DNA of 64,000 nt from Psychrobacter sp. UBA3480. GTDB taxonomy: Bacteria > Pseudomonadota > Gammaproteobacteria > Pseudomonadales > Moraxellaceae. The stretch spans positions 122,560 through 186,559 of the forward strand of contig NZ_DFQV01000020.1 in NCBI RefSeq assembly GCF_002377945.1, read 5' to 3'. Of this stretch, positions 1-9,290 are shown piece by piece (the stretch's first letter is position 1; each line of letters starts with the position of its first letter). Made by a program: the position numbers and the translations under genes. A model generated the notes under the pieces. That model was given only the letters and a program-made list of their open reading frames with translations, had not been told where the DNA came from and ran no database searches.

Positions 1-138
1 ATCAACCTTAGTTATTTGGACTTTTTAGAAACTCTAGACGCAGGCCAGTATCAGATACGTTTTAAAGGTATTGATGAGACACTAGCGGTCAGTCGTCGTC
101 ATTTACCTGCCTTACGTGATAAAATCCAAAGCATGTAA
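1..138 (+). CDS. C-terminal end of a LytTR-type response regulator (AlgR-like), partial
   Basis: The first 45 codons are open and end in TAA. The peptide contains RFKGIDETLAVSRRHLPAL, which matches the end of a LytTR DNA-binding domain, where a Ser/Arg-Arg-His stretch lies near the C-terminus. Regulators of the AlgR/LytR family bind promoter DNA as the output half of two-component systems. The neighbourhood supports AlgR, because algR lies directly upstream of hemC in Pseudomonas and relatives. The receiver domain and start lie outside the window. An alternative is another LytTR regulator; the family call is fairly safe, the gene name is not. Confidence 0.7.
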   Translation: MNLSYLDFLETLDAGQYQIRFKGIDETLAVSRRHLPALRDKIQSM

Positions 139-179
139 TAGGCTGTCCTGATAGCGACCAATCATTCCATATCATCAAA

Positions 180-213
180 CCCTTATTTATGCTTAAATAG
201 GGGTATTTTTTTG
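180..213 (+). terminator. Rho-independent terminator after the LytTR regulator
   Basis: CCC-T-TATTTA (180-189) pairs with TAAATA-G-GGG (194-203) around a TGCT loop, with one G-U pair. A T-run follows at 206-212. It separates the regulator from hemC. Confidence 0.7.
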
Positions 214-366
214 CGTCAGCATCTACTATTAATCATTTGAGTCGCCTATGCTTTGGCAAACTTGCCCTATCGAGTAATATCGATACTATTCAGTATAAAT
301 ATGAATGGTACTGACATAGGGACTATAGCCACTATAGTATTAGTATCGAACTTATTGAGGCCCTTT

Positions 367-1401
367 ATGAGCAATCCGCAGCAACCTGTTTTGACTACTC
401 TAAATATCGCTACACGTCAAAGTCCTTTAGCCTTATGGCAGGCCGAGCATATTCGTGATCGTTTATTGGCGTTGTATCCTAATCTGACGATTAATTTACT
501 AAAAATTGTTACTAAGGGTGACAAGATTTTGGACACACCTTTGGCCAAAATCGGTGGCAAAGGATTGTTTGTAAAAGAGCTTGAACAAGCGCTGTATGAA
601 AAACAAGCCGATATTGCAGTGCACTCGCTAAAAGATGTTCCGATGCAGCTTCCTGAAGGCCTAACATTAGGTGTCTATTGCAAACGCGCCTCACCAACAG
701 ATGCCTTTGTCTCAAACACTTATAATAGTATCGACGAGTTACCACAGGGTGCGGTCGTTGGGACGTCAAGTTTACGTCGTCAATGCCAGATCAAAGCCTA
801 TCGACCTGACCTGCAAATCAAAACCTTGCGCGGCAACGTCGGCACTCGTCTAGGTAAGTTAGATGCTGGCGAGTATGATGCCATTATTTTAGCGACCAGC
901 GGATTGCAGCGTATTAAACTGGACGAGAGAATACGCGGTGAGCTTGATATCGCGGCTTGTTTACCTGCCGTTGGACAAGGCGCTTTGGCGATCGAATGCC
1001 GTGAAGGCGATGAAGAAGTCCTCAAATTACTTGCACCACTCAATGATGATAAAGCCCGTATTCGACTTATCGCTGAGCGTGCTCTGAACCGTCATCTAGA
1101 GGGCGGTTGCCAAGTACCGATCGCCGCTTATGCAGTTTTGCAGACAGCTGAAGAAACCAGTGTTAATAATGATAACAATGGTGATAATGGCAATAACGAT
1201 AGTGGGAATGTGCTGTGGCTACGCGGTCGAGTAGGTCAAGCCGATGGTAGCGAATTGTTGAAGGCAGACAAACGAGCTACGTTGGTTGGGACACAAGCCG
1301 AGCAAGAAGCCCAAGCCAACCAACTAGGTATCGATGTCGCAGAAATGCTACTTGCCGATGGCGCAGGCGCTATTTTGTCAGCGATCTATCAGCCTGAGTA
1401 G
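367..1401 (+). CDS. hemC: Porphobilinogen deaminase (hydroxymethylbilane synthase)
   Basis: Polymerises four porphobilinogen units into hydroxymethylbilane in cytosolic haem synthesis. Family motifs are clear: [16 protein letters not shown] near the N-terminus, a [12 protein letters not shown] block, [23 protein letters not shown] and the cofactor-attachment cysteine in [11 protein letters not shown]. The ATG at 367 is chosen over an in-frame TTG at 253 because homology begins just after it and the upstream stretch is unlike any deaminase. The protein is 344 residues, slightly long, because a 15-residue Asn/Asp/Gly-rich insert (codons at 1165-1209) sits in the C-terminal domain. hemD and a hemX-like gene follow in the same direction, suggesting one operon. 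Confidence 0.95.
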   Translation: MSNPQQPVLTTLNIATRQSPLALWQAEHIRDRLLALYPNLTINLLKIVTKGDKILDTPLAKIGGKGLFVKELEQALYEKQADIAVHSLKDVPMQLPEGLTLGVYCKRASPTDAFVSNTYNSIDELPQGAVVGTSSLRRQCQIKAYRPDLQIKTLRGNVGTRLGKLDAGEYDAIILATSGLQRIKLDERIRGELDIAACLPAVGQGALAIECREGDEEVLKLLAPLNDDKARIRLIAERALNRHLEGGCQVPIAAYAVLQTAEETSVNNDNNGDNGNNDSGNVLWLRGRVGQADGSELLKADKRATLVGTQAEQEAQANQLGIDVAEMLLADGAGAILSAIYQPE

Positions 1402-1511
1402 TGCAAGTACAGTCGCTATAGGTTTGATTAACCGTAAGATAGGCTGATCTAAGCATCAGCCATTTTTGTATACTTAAGCCTTTTTCACTCGTTTTTTGTC
1501 ATGGTATACCT

Positions 1512-2501
1512 ATGTCATCAATGCCAACTCAATCTACATACACAACTTCTCATAAAAATTATTCTAATGAGAAGTCAAAAGTAATGCCGCAAATTGTCAT
1601 TAATACTCGGCCAGTAGAGCGAGCAGCACCGTTGACGCAGCATTTGCAAGCGGCAGGATTGGTAGTGATTGAGATGCCAATGTTGACGCTACAACCACGT
1701 CTAACAACTGATCTAGATATTGCATTAATGCATCAGTGGATGGCGGGGGAGTACAAAGCGCTTGTTATCGTCAGTCCAACTGCAGCGGCTTCGGGGCTAG
1801 CCGCTTGGCAGTCACTTGACCATAAAAAGTGTGAATACAAAACGAAAGATAGTAATGGCAACTATGCGCAGAGATTGTCAGAAGGTTTGTCACTACCTAG
1901 TCCTCTGGTTGCGGTTGGTGAAGCAACGGCAGCAGAGTTCAGTCAGGTGCGTATAGATACAACAAACTATCAAATACTTCAGCCTGAGACGGCCAATAAT
2001 GAAGGCATGCTAGCAATGCCTGAAATCGATAGCTTACAAGCAGGCGATAAATTGCTGATATGGCGCGGGCTTGGTGGACGTCGATTATTGGTTGATACAT
2101 TACAGGCGCGCGGTGTACATATCGATAGTATTGCTTGGTACGAGCGTACAATGCCTATCGATGCAATGGCTCAGTACCAGCAGTGGCAACAAGCGTTTCT
2201 TACTCGTAGTACTGCGTCATCACAGCAGTCAAAGCCAATTGTCGTGATCAGCAGTGCGGCAGCTTTTGAGCATTGGTCAAATATCGTCAATGACGAGCAA
2301 CTGAAGACGTTAGACAAAGAGCAAAATTCTGATGCAGTGGCTAATACAACACAACGTCTATCGTTTACGTTAAAAGATTTTTCCTACGTTGTGTTGGGTG
2401 AGCGTCTTGCCAATATGGTTGCAGCACAGCAGTTGAGCTACTGGCGAGTAGAGGATTTATCGCCAGATACGATTCTCTCAGCCATTCATTCTAAAATATA
2501 A
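1512..2501 (+). CDS. hemD: Uroporphyrinogen-III synthase
   Basis: Cyclises hydroxymethylbilane with D-ring inversion to uroporphyrinogen III. The N-terminal IVINTRPVERAAPLTQHL matches the HemD opening (TRP...A..L...L...G), followed by a VSPTAA block, WRGLGGRRLLVDTLQARG and a YERTMP motif typical of the second domain. HemD sequences diverge strongly, so position after hemC is important support. At 329 residues it exceeds the usual 250-270 because of Ser/Gln/Asn-rich inserts. An internal ATG at 1584 (MPQIVINTRP) would give a more usual N-terminus; neither start has a strong ribosome-binding site. Confidence 0.9.
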   Translation: MSSMPTQSTYTTSHKNYSNEKSKVMPQIVINTRPVERAAPLTQHLQAAGLVVIEMPMLTLQPRLTTDLDIALMHQWMAGEYKALVIVSPTAAASGLAAWQSLDHKKCEYKTKDSNGNYAQRLSEGLSLPSPLVAVGEATAAEFSQVRIDTTNYQILQPETANNEGMLAMPEIDSLQAGDKLLIWRGLGGRRLLVDTLQARGVHIDSIAWYERTMPIDAMAQYQQWQQAFLTRSTASSQQSKPIVVISSAAAFEHWSNIVNDEQLKTLDKEQNSDAVANTTQRLSFTLKDFSYVVLGERLANMVAAQQLSYWRVEDLSPDTILSAIHSKI

Positions 2502-2561
2502 TACCTTAAATTTCTCATTTGCTTTAAACATGTTTATCTATACCAATAACGGTACTGCCTT

Positions 2562-3596
2562 ATGTCAATGAATTCTGAGTCCTTATCTAAGGATCCTTCT
2601 ACTGTTCAGCAGCGCCGGCAAGCAAATATTTTGCTGCTACGGATGCAATGGCTGGTTATCTTATTACTGATCGCTGCATTATTGTGGCTATATATTAGTC
2701 AGCAGCGCTTTCAGCATAGTGTCAACGATCGTTTGCAGAGCAATGAGCAAGTAATCAGTCGATTAAACGAAATGGATGATCGTCTATTTGCCATGAGTCA
2801 GCAGACGCTACCGGAGCCTAGGGTAAAGGCCAGTAGCCAAGCTCAGAATCAGTTGGACCTGTTGCGTATCCAAATCAAAGCTGCTGATAGACTGTTGGCG
2901 GATAGTAATGACAGTGCGGCGATTGAGTTATTGCGAGGTCTACATTGGCAGTTGTCGCAGAGCAGTAATGAGATTGCGCCTGCGCTCACTATCGTTATCA
3001 AGCAAAGTTTGCTCAAAGATATTGAGCGTCTGCAGGCACAAAGCTCACAGCCAAGCCCATGGCAAATACAAAATCTTGCGATTCAAAATATTCAGGAATT
3101 TTTGCACAGTCATGAGCGTCTTGGTAGCTACGAAGGTACGGATCTACAGCGTCGAGAGCTGGTAGATGCAGCTATTGAAAATAAACAGCAGCCTAAAGCA
3201 ATCAATGCTGCTGATAATTCAGCGGCTAGTGATACAAATTTAACGCGTCGTCAGCTCACTATCCATGAAGTCATCATGACGTTGAATCTAGCAAGCCAAG
3301 CAAGCAATATGCGTAAGCAAGATCAACTTGTCAGCTATTTGACTCAAGCACGTAAACAGTTAAAAACGTTGGTGCCTAAGGCTTCAACTAGCGATAATAA
3401 AAATTCAGCACAAGCTGGCGCGATTGGCATTGTACAAGCTGATAAAAAACCAATCGATGGTCAAAGTAATCTTGAGACAATGAAAGCACCGAGTGACATA
3501 CCAGAAGTAACTGTATGGCTAAATCAGTTGATTGCTCATGCACCCAAACCAACGCCATTATTGACGACAGAAATCTTAGACAAGCCGCAACGCTAA
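2562..3596 (+). CDS. hemX: HemX-like membrane protein
   Basis: A 344-residue protein with a short basic cytoplasmic N-terminus, one membrane segment at about residues 27-45 (VILLLIAALLWLY), then a long Gln-rich helical, partly coiled-coil periplasmic part. This architecture and the place directly after hemC-hemD are those of HemX, often annotated as a uroporphyrin-III C-methyltransferase. No SAM-binding methyltransferase motif is visible, so I do not assign that activity. A role as a membrane organiser of haem synthesis is inference. Residues around 215-235 and 270-300 are low-complexity Ala/Asn/Ser. Confidence 0.7.
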   Translation: MSMNSESLSKDPSTVQQRRQANILLLRMQWLVILLLIAALLWLYISQQRFQHSVNDRLQSNEQVISRLNEMDDRLFAMSQQTLPEPRVKASSQAQNQLDLLRIQIKAADRLLADSNDSAAIELLRGLHWQLSQSSNEIAPALTIVIKQSLLKDIERLQAQSSQPSPWQIQNLAIQNIQEFLHSHERLGSYEGTDLQRRELVDAAIENKQQPKAINAADNSAASDTNLTRRQLTIHEVIMTLNLASQASNMRKQDQLVSYLTQARKQLKTLVPKASTSDNKNSAQAGAIGIVQADKKPIDGQSNLETMKAPSDIPEVTVWLNQLIAHAPKPTPLLTTEILDKPQR

Positions 3597-3648
3597 CGGA
3601 AGCTAGTCACAATAGTTAATACAGAAAATACAAAACGTAAGGTAAGCA

Positions 3649-4140
3649 ATGACCCATTTTAATGAAAGCTCAACATATATATCTGATGCAGCAAACGAAC
3701 ACCGCCCTGAGTTATTAGCTCATTATCCTGTTATTCATCATCAGCCTATACAGTGGGGTGAGATGGATGCCTTCAATCATTTGAACAATGTGGTTTACTA
3801 TCGTTACGCTGAGTCAGCACGCATTAGTTATTTGCATGCGCTAGGTATGTTTGATGGCAGTATGGTCACGGTCTTGGCACAATCGAGCTGCCAGTATTTA
3901 CGCCCAGTCACCTATCCAGACACTTTATTATTAGGCGTCCGCTGCAAGCGTTTAGGCAATACCAGCATGGCGATGGAGTATAGTTACTATAGTACCGCGC
4001 AAGAAACAATCGTTGCTACGGCAGAGGCAGTCGTCGTACGTCTTGATAGTGATGGGAAAGGTAAATTGCCATGGACAACAGAGGAGCGTCAGCGACTACT
4101 AGCACTGGAAGCAAAATTTGGTCATACGCCTGAGTATTAA
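3649..4140 (+). CDS. Acyl-CoA thioesterase, 4-hydroxybenzoyl-CoA thioesterase family
   Basis: A 163-residue hot-dog-fold protein. The diagnostic segment is WGEMDAFNHLNNVVYYRY: an Asp followed by NHLNNVVY, where 4-HBT/YbgC-type enzymes carry the catalytic Asp on the central helix. Downstream SSCQYLRPVTYPDTL and a VRL strand fit the rest of the fold. Such enzymes hydrolyse acyl-CoA thioesters in the cytosol; the substrate cannot be read from sequence. It lies about 50 bases after the hemX-like gene and before a strong terminator, so it may be the last gene of that operon. Confidence 0.85.
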   Translation: MTHFNESSTYISDAANEHRPELLAHYPVIHHQPIQWGEMDAFNHLNNVVYYRYAESARISYLHALGMFDGSMVTVLAQSSCQYLRPVTYPDTLLLGVRCKRLGNTSMAMEYSYYSTAQETIVATAEAVVVRLDSDGKGKLPWTTEERQRLLALEAKFGHTPEY

Positions 4141-4213
4141 GCTGATTTCTATATGAAGTGATTATCAGGTTTTTTAGAGAAACCCTTGTGTGTTGAAAGT
4201 CGATAGTTAAAAA

Positions 4214-4254
4214 CAAAAAAGGCACGCTAATATTACGCTAGCGTGCCTTTTTTA
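4214..4254. terminator. Bidirectional terminator between the thioesterase gene and ribB
   Basis: GGCACGCTA (4221-4229) and TAGCGTGCC (4239-4247) form a perfect 9-bp stem, with an A-run before and a T-run after. It can stop transcription from both converging genes. Confidence 0.9.
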
Positions 4255-4288
4255 TCATTGATTTTTCACTCAATGGTGCAAACAGATA

Positions 4289-5401
4289 TTAGTCTTGCTG
4301 CGGTGCATGAACAAAATCAACCACGTTTAGATCAAAACCTGACAATGCAAAAAACTTCATTGGCGATGACAATAAGCGCATATCACGGACACCTAAATGA
4401 CGTAATATCTGTGCACCAACACCGATGCTACGATAAGGTTGCTGCGTGATGGTTGATTGAGACTCGTTGTCTGCGGCTTTGTCCAGCGCATCTCCCAAAT
4501 CAACTGGCTGATTGCTACCAATCCATACCAGCACACCACGATCTGAAGCACTGATTTCTTCTAGTGCTGACTGTACGCTCCAGCCACTACGGCCAGTCAT
4601 ATCGTTTTTAGCTGCAAACAAATCGCGTAATGGGTGGAAACCGTGTACACGTACAGTGCTGACGCCTTCGCTGACATCACCTTTTACCAAGGCTAAATGT
4701 GTTTCTTCAGCGCCAAACTCACGGAAGCGATGTAGCGTAAAAGTACCGTGTTCAGTTTCAAATGGATGTGACTCAATTTCTTCTACCGTTTGCTCATTAG
4801 CGATACGATAATTGATAAGGTCAGCAATCGTGCCTATCTTGATGTCATGCTCTTTTGCAAATATTTCAAGGTCGTCACGGCGCGCCATCGTACCATCTGC
4901 ATTGATAATCTCTACAATCACCGCTGCAGGCTCTAGACCTGCTAAACGTGCTAGATCACAACCCGCTTCTGTATGGCCTGCACGGTGAAGAACACCACCG
5001 TTTTGTGCCATAATTGGAAAAATATGTCCAGGCTGAACGATGTCTTCAGGCTTTGCTGACGAAGATACCGCTGCTTGAATAGTCCGTGCACGATCACCAG
5101 CAGAAATACCCGTGGTGACGCCTTCAGCCGCTTCAATCGAGACAGTAAAGTTGGTGCTAAACTTCGCCTCGTTACGATCTGACATCAGTGGCAGTGCCAA
5201 TTGCTGGCAACGCGCTTGTGATAAGGTCAAACAAACCAAGCCGCGTGCGTGAGTAATCATAAAGTTAATATCTTCAGGGCGCACATGCGTCGCTGCCATG
5301 ATGATATCACCTTCGTTTTCGCGGTCTTCATCATCCATCAAGATGACCATTTTTCCAGCACGAATGTCTTCGATAATCTCAGGGATTGCATTTAAATTCA
5401 T
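4289..5401 (-). CDS. ribB: 3,4-dihydroxy-2-butanone-4-phosphate synthase with a degenerate GTP cyclohydrolase II-like C-terminal half
   Basis: Converts ribulose 5-phosphate to the four-carbon precursor of riboflavin. The N-terminal half (about 1-200) has the RibB signatures DDEDRENEGD (residues 23-32), ARGLVCLTLS, FTVSIEA, GISAGDRA and GHTEAGCDLARLAG. The C-terminal half aligns with GTP cyclohydrolase II in outline (VHGFHPLRDLFAAK), but the zinc-binding cysteine cluster of RibA is absent. It therefore resembles the proteobacterial RibBX-type variants rather than true RibBA. The ATG at 5401 is preferred over a TTG four codons upstream because a GAG lies 7 bases before it. No FMN riboswitch was recognised upstream. 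Confidence 0.92.
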   Translation of the reverse strand: MNLNAIPEIIEDIRAGKMVILMDDEDRENEGDIIMAATHVRPEDINFMITHARGLVCLTLSQARCQQLALPLMSDRNEAKFSTNFTVSIEAAEGVTTGISAGDRARTIQAAVSSSAKPEDIVQPGHIFPIMAQNGGVLHRAGHTEAGCDLARLAGLEPAAVIVEIINADGTMARRDDLEIFAKEHDIKIGTIADLINYRIANEQTVEEIESHPFETEHGTFTLHRFREFGAEETHLALVKGDVSEGVSTVRVHGFHPLRDLFAAKNDMTGRSGWSVQSALEEISASDRGVLVWIGSNQPVDLGDALDKAADNESQSTITQQPYRSIGVGAQILRHLGVRDMRLLSSPMKFFALSGFDLNVVDFVHAPQQD

Positions 5402-5745
5402 AGTAAATCTCAATATTTTATTATTTATAAATAGGTGTCATTTAGAATATAAGGCTCTATCTGCTTATTGTAGCAGTAGATAATACAAAGCGCTGTTACG
5501 GTCAAGCAAAGCGCTACTACGGTCAAGTAAATCGCGCTATAAGCAATATAATTTGATATAAAAGTGACTCGCTTAATTGCTTGTATATATCATTATGAGG
5601 TTATTTTAACGCTTTTCAGCGTCACGTGCTGCGCCATCTTCCCACTATATCGTTCAGTATGTCAAAAATAGTCATAAATATTATCAATGAACATTAAAAC
5701 TGACTCGTAAATCTGTGCGTTATATTTTATTGATCTATATCACAG
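5402..5745. other. Intergenic region between ribB and rarA
   Basis: This 344-base spacer holds the ribB upstream region and a 21-bp tandem repeat (listed separately). A small hairpin ACGCT/AGCGT at 5609-5622 could weakly end rarA transcription on the minus strand, but it lacks a good T-run. No gene was found. Confidence 0.6.
5486..5527. repeat. Two tandem 21-bp repeats upstream of ribB
   Basis: CAAAGCGCT-GT-TACGGTCAAG (5486-5506) is followed immediately by a copy differing at two bases (5507-5527). A decayed third piece, TAAATCGCGCTAT, follows. The position, 85-115 bases upstream of the ribB start, allows a regulatory role, but a simple duplication is equally possible. Confidence 0.75.
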
Positions 5746-7035
5746 TTAGTCATTGCTCGCTGCTTGGCTTTTTAGCCAGTCCATAAATTGCTTACTGTGC
5801 TGCTCACGCTGATTATCTGCAAACTCGTAAAAACTGGTACCAACCAAATTATCTGGTAAGTAGCTTTGAGGATAGTAATGGTTAGGATAATCGTGCGGAT
5901 AAGCATAACCTTGACCGTAGCCTTGACTACGCATCAGTTTGGTGACGCCATTGCGCAAATGTAGCGGTACAGGTGAGACATCTTTTTCAGCCAACGCCAT
6001 CGCAGCATTGATTGCTTTATAAGTGCTATTACTTTTGGCACTGGTCGCTAGATACACCACAACTTGACCTAAAATAATACGCGCTTCTGGCATACCAATA
6101 GATTGCACACTACGCAATGCCGCATCAGCTAGGAGTAAAGCATTAGGATTGGCATTACCAATATCTTCACTGGCCAAAATCACTAAGCGCCGCGCAATAA
6201 AATCAGCAGGCTCGCCGCCTACGAGCATACGTGCCATCCAATACAATGCCGCATCCGGATCTGAGCCACGGACTGACTTTATCAACGCTGAGATAATATC
6301 GTAATGCTGCTCACCATCTTTGTCATATCTTACCAAAGCAGTCTGTGCCACTCGGCTGACCAACTCATCATCAACAATCACTGGCGACTGCTTAGCATCA
6401 GCGGTCTGAATGGCTAACTCTAATAAGTTTAGCGCTTTTCTAGCATCACCGTGGGCCAATTGACTAATAGTATCTTTTGCTTGTAAATCGACGGTTAGTT
6501 TTTTGAGTATATTATCTTCTGAAAGGGCTCGTTGCAGCACGGCACTTATCTGCTCAGGTGTTAACGGCTCTAAACGATAAACTTGGCAACGTGATAGTAG
6601 AGCATTGTTGACGCTAAATGATGGGTTCTCCGTAGTGGCACCAATCAAAGTAATATCACCGGACTCTACTGCGCCCAATAGCGCATCTTGTTGTGCTTTA
6701 TTAAAGCGATGAATCTCATCAATGAAGACTACAGGTGATTCAAATACCAGTGAGTCTTTATTATCTAAGACTTCGCGTAACTGTTTGACCCCAGTATTTA
6801 ACGCAGAGAGCGCATGAAAAGGTCGATTAACGGCATCGGCTAACAACATCGCAATGGTTGTTTTGCCAATACCTGCTTCCCCATGCAAAATAATCGAGGG
6901 TAGATGCCCTTGATCTACCAAGCGTCGTAACGGTGCGCCAGCTGCCAGCAAATGCTCTTGACCAATAATATCGGTAAGAGAAGTAGGGCGCATACGCTGA
7001 GCAAGTGGAGTATCGGCATGGAAGTTAGGTGGCAT
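5746..7035 (-). CDS. rarA: Replication-associated recombination protein A (AAA+ ATPase)
   Basis: RarA/MgsA is a clamp-loader-like AAA+ ATPase acting at stalled replication forks together with SSB. It opens with [20 protein letters not shown]. It has a Walker [11 protein letters not shown], a Walker [18 protein letters not shown], a sensor-1 GATTENPSF, and the C-terminal [31 protein letters not shown] and [10 protein letters not shown] blocks that are diagnostic for RarA. Its 429 residues are normal for the family. A minus-strand GAGAG precedes the ATG. It stands alone between ribB and an unrelated gene on the opposite strand. Confidence 0.95.
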   Translation of the reverse strand: MPPNFHADTPLAQRMRPTSLTDIIGQEHLLAAGAPLRRLVDQGHLPSIILHGEAGIGKTTIAMLLADAVNRPFHALSALNTGVKQLREVLDNKDSLVFESPVVFIDEIHRFNKAQQDALLGAVESGDITLIGATTENPSFSVNNALLSRCQVYRLEPLTPEQISAVLQRALSEDNILKKLTVDLQAKDTISQLAHGDARKALNLLELAIQTADAKQSPVIVDDELVSRVAQTALVRYDKDGEQHYDIISALIKSVRGSDPDAALYWMARMLVGGEPADFIARRLVILASEDIGNANPNALLLADAALRSVQSIGMPEARIILGQVVVYLATSAKSNSTYKAINAAMALAEKDVSPVPLHLRNGVTKLMRSQGYGQGYAYPHDYPNHYYPQSYLPDNLVGTSFYEFADNQREQHSKQFMDWLKSQAASND

Positions 7036-7472
7036 AAGACTCTCTATCGGAAAATAAAAAAACTATCTACTAGCTGCAATGGTAGTAACAGCAAAGCCTC
7101 TATAGTTAAATCCAAACAACAGCATACTAGGCTACCTTTATCATTTTTATTGAGTTTCGCCACTCATATACGTTTGGCATGATTTTCGCAGCAATTTTAT
7201 AATAGCAATGAGTATTAGACATCAGCAGTAGAAGTAGGCTAGTTTATAAGGATAATACTTGTTACAAGTCATACGCGCTAGGTTAACGCAAAAATATGTT
7301 AATGAAAGCTATCTAAGCGTATAGCTTGTGTCCTGAGCACTTTAGTTTTCATCATTCATCTATATTAACGGCTCTACTATTAACAGTTCTACCGTATTGA
7401 TGACAAAGGTTGGCCAATCGCGACTATTAACTATTAAAAATGGCTTATCAAATATAAGGTATTGCATTAACG
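7036..7472. other. Divergent intergenic region upstream of rarA and the HELTH protein
   Basis: 437 bases, AT-rich, between divergently transcribed genes. It should hold both promoters, but I could not identify a convincing -35/-10 pair, RNA gene or repeat. Confidence 0.5.
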
Positions 7473-8006
7473 ATGTCTGAACCGACTCTTAAACGCTTAT
7501 TCAATAGCTACTGGCGTAGTGATACAGGTAAGCAGCAGTCACGTTATCTGACAGCTGGCGAGATAGCGTTGGCGTATTCAGTATTTGGTGACAGCATCAA
7601 ACTTGATGAAGTGCAGTTAAAGACAGCGTGGTGGGTACTAAAACATTATGCCGTCAGCCCCAATGGCAATATCTATTTTAATTCAGTCGATTGGATTACG
7701 GATTTTAGCGAAGCTCCACTGAGCAAACAAAGCTGGCTTATACATGAGCTAACGCACGTATGGCAGTTACAGCAAGGCTTAAAAGTGGTACGTGGAGCGA
7801 TCATCAACCGAAAATACGACTACGTGTTAGAAACAGGCAAATCGTTTTTTAAGTATGGTATTGAGCAGCAGGCTCGTATGGTTCAAGACTATTTTGTACG
7901 TCGTCAGCGTGGTCAGAACTGCCAAGAGTGGGAAGCTTGTATTCCATTTTTGACAGAGCAGCCTATTGTTAAGGCAACAGGTACTGATGATCCATCAGTC
8001 ATCTAG
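7473..8006 (+). CDS. Putative zincin-like protein with a HELTH motif
   Basis: A 177-residue protein with no signal peptide or membrane segment. Residues 91-97 read HELTHVW, an HExxH motif preceded by hydrophobic SWLI, as in zinc metallopeptidases. A downstream Glu for the third zinc ligand could be in the YGIEQQARMVQDYF helix (about residues 130-143). Similar short HELTHVWQ proteins are often annotated as vgr- or Rhs-related, but nothing resembling a type VI secretion locus is here. Peptidase activity is inference from the motif only. It is flanked by long spacers and appears monocistronic. Confidence 0.65.
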   Translation: MSEPTLKRLFNSYWRSDTGKQQSRYLTAGEIALAYSVFGDSIKLDEVQLKTAWWVLKHYAVSPNGNIYFNSVDWITDFSEAPLSKQSWLIHELTHVWQLQQGLKVVRGAIINRKYDYVLETGKSFFKYGIEQQARMVQDYFVRRQRGQNCQEWEACIPFLTEQPIVKATGTDDPSVI

Positions 8007-8225
8007 TTTTCAAGAATAAGATTAAGCTTGGCTATGATAAGTCATAACCGAATTATAGAACGATTGAGTTATATAGTAATTGAGTTACAGGTCAGTTGGA
8101 TAAATACTGGATAACTATATTGGACGATTTAACAGTCAGTTGTATTGCTAAAAATCAAAGAATGATGAACCGTAATTGTAATTTACCCTTTAATAATTTT
8201 GCTTTACCAAAGGATATGTACTCTC

Positions 8226-9158
8226 ATGTTTAAATTTTTGTCAGTAAAGCCTAATGTTGATACTCGATATCCACCGACCTTGCTTGTAGCCGCACTGTCA
8301 GGAGTGTTGTTTTTGACAGGCTGTCAGCAGTCTGACACATCACCTGTAGCTGATGACAGTCAAACCAGTGAAAAAACAAGCGTAGAAGACAGTCAGCCTA
8401 TGCCAAAAAGTGACTCAGCTGCGGCGCGCATAAAACAATTTCAGCCTATATATGTCGCACAAGCACAGAGTTTACAGAGACGATTGCAAGCAGAGTATGA
8501 GTCATTGCAAGCGGCAGATGCGTCAGACAGTGAGGAGCTTTTATTACTGAATACTAATAATAGTGAAAATACAGATAGTAATAACGAAGTAGCGACCGAT
8601 AATACCGCTCCTAACGCAAATACTACCGCTACCAGTCCTGAAGAAGTGGTGCCATCGAATATCGATATCGCCCCGATAGACAGCAATCCAAATGTAGATG
8701 CAGAGGTTGACGTCAATACTAGCACTGAAGTTGGTGAGCGTGATTTAACGGTTTTAAAACGTATCAGTCTTGAGCCGCGTAAACCTGTTATGTTGACCGA
8801 GGACCAAATTATAGAACGTTATCAGCAGACCATGGACGCTTTATATCAACCGGTGACAACACCGCTGAGCGCAGAGGATTCTGATACATTAATCAATGTG
8901 GCGACCTTGGTTCCGCAGTTATTTGAGCATGCAGAGATTGCTGGTAGAGTAAGTGCAAAAAGTCCGGCACTTGCTCGTTTAATTATTCAGCATCAAGTAT
9001 GGGAACAAATAGAAGCTCAGCAAGTGGTTGATATGCAGCAAATGAAGCAGAAGCAGCAACAAGAGTTTGAAGCGCTAATGGCTAAGTTTAATGAAACTAT
9101 CGAAGGATACGATGAGCAGATTGCCAAATATGAGCAAACGTTAAAAGAGTTTCAGTAA
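8226..9158 (+). CDS. Putative lipoprotein with C-terminal coiled coil
   Basis: The N-terminus has a long n-region, a hydrophobic core (LLVAALSGVLFL) and an LTGC lipobox with Cys at residue 33, followed by Gln, suggesting outer-membrane sorting. A Ser/Asp/Asn/Thr-rich low-complexity stretch (about residues 100-165) follows, then a structured part and a C-terminal Gln/Lys/Glu-rich coiled coil (about 255-310). The ATG at 8226 is chosen over an in-frame TTG at 8199; an AGGA lies about 12 bases upstream. I do not recognise the family. The architecture suggests an envelope tether or spacer. Confidence 0.75.
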   Translation: MFKFLSVKPNVDTRYPPTLLVAALSGVLFLTGCQQSDTSPVADDSQTSEKTSVEDSQPMPKSDSAAARIKQFQPIYVAQAQSLQRRLQAEYESLQAADASDSEELLLLNTNNSENTDSNNEVATDNTAPNANTTATSPEEVVPSNIDIAPIDSNPNVDAEVDVNTSTEVGERDLTVLKRISLEPRKPVMLTEDQIIERYQQTMDALYQPVTTPLSAEDSDTLINVATLVPQLFEHAEIAGRVSAKSPALARLIIQHQVWEQIEAQQVVDMQQMKQKQQQEFEALMAKFNETIEGYDEQIAKYEQTLKEFQ

Positions 9159-9238
9159 CTGACTATATTTTTATGAACTGATTGAATTAATCATTTCTCA
9201 TAAAACAATCAATATCAAATAACGAGAGTTAAGACAAT

Positions 9239-9269
9239 AAAAAATCCCGCACGATGGCGGGATTTTTTA
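9239..9269. terminator. Bidirectional terminator between the lipoprotein gene and gltA
   Basis: AATCCCGC (9243-9250) pairs with GCGGGATT (9257-9264) around ACGATG, with A- and T-runs outside. It serves both converging genes. Confidence 0.92.
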
Positions 9270-9290
9270 TTGGGTAACGATTATTTTTGC

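Noticed and set aside
253-366. In-frame N-terminal extension of hemC from a TTG
   Set aside because: The 38 extra residues are unlike any porphobilinogen deaminase, and homology begins just after the ATG at 367.
5486-5540. CRISPR-like short repeats
   Set aside because: The two copies are directly adjacent with no spacer, and no cas gene is in the window.
5402-5745. Possible FMN riboswitch upstream of ribB
   Set aside because: The conserved RFN core sequences were not found on the minus strand; only a tandem repeat is present.
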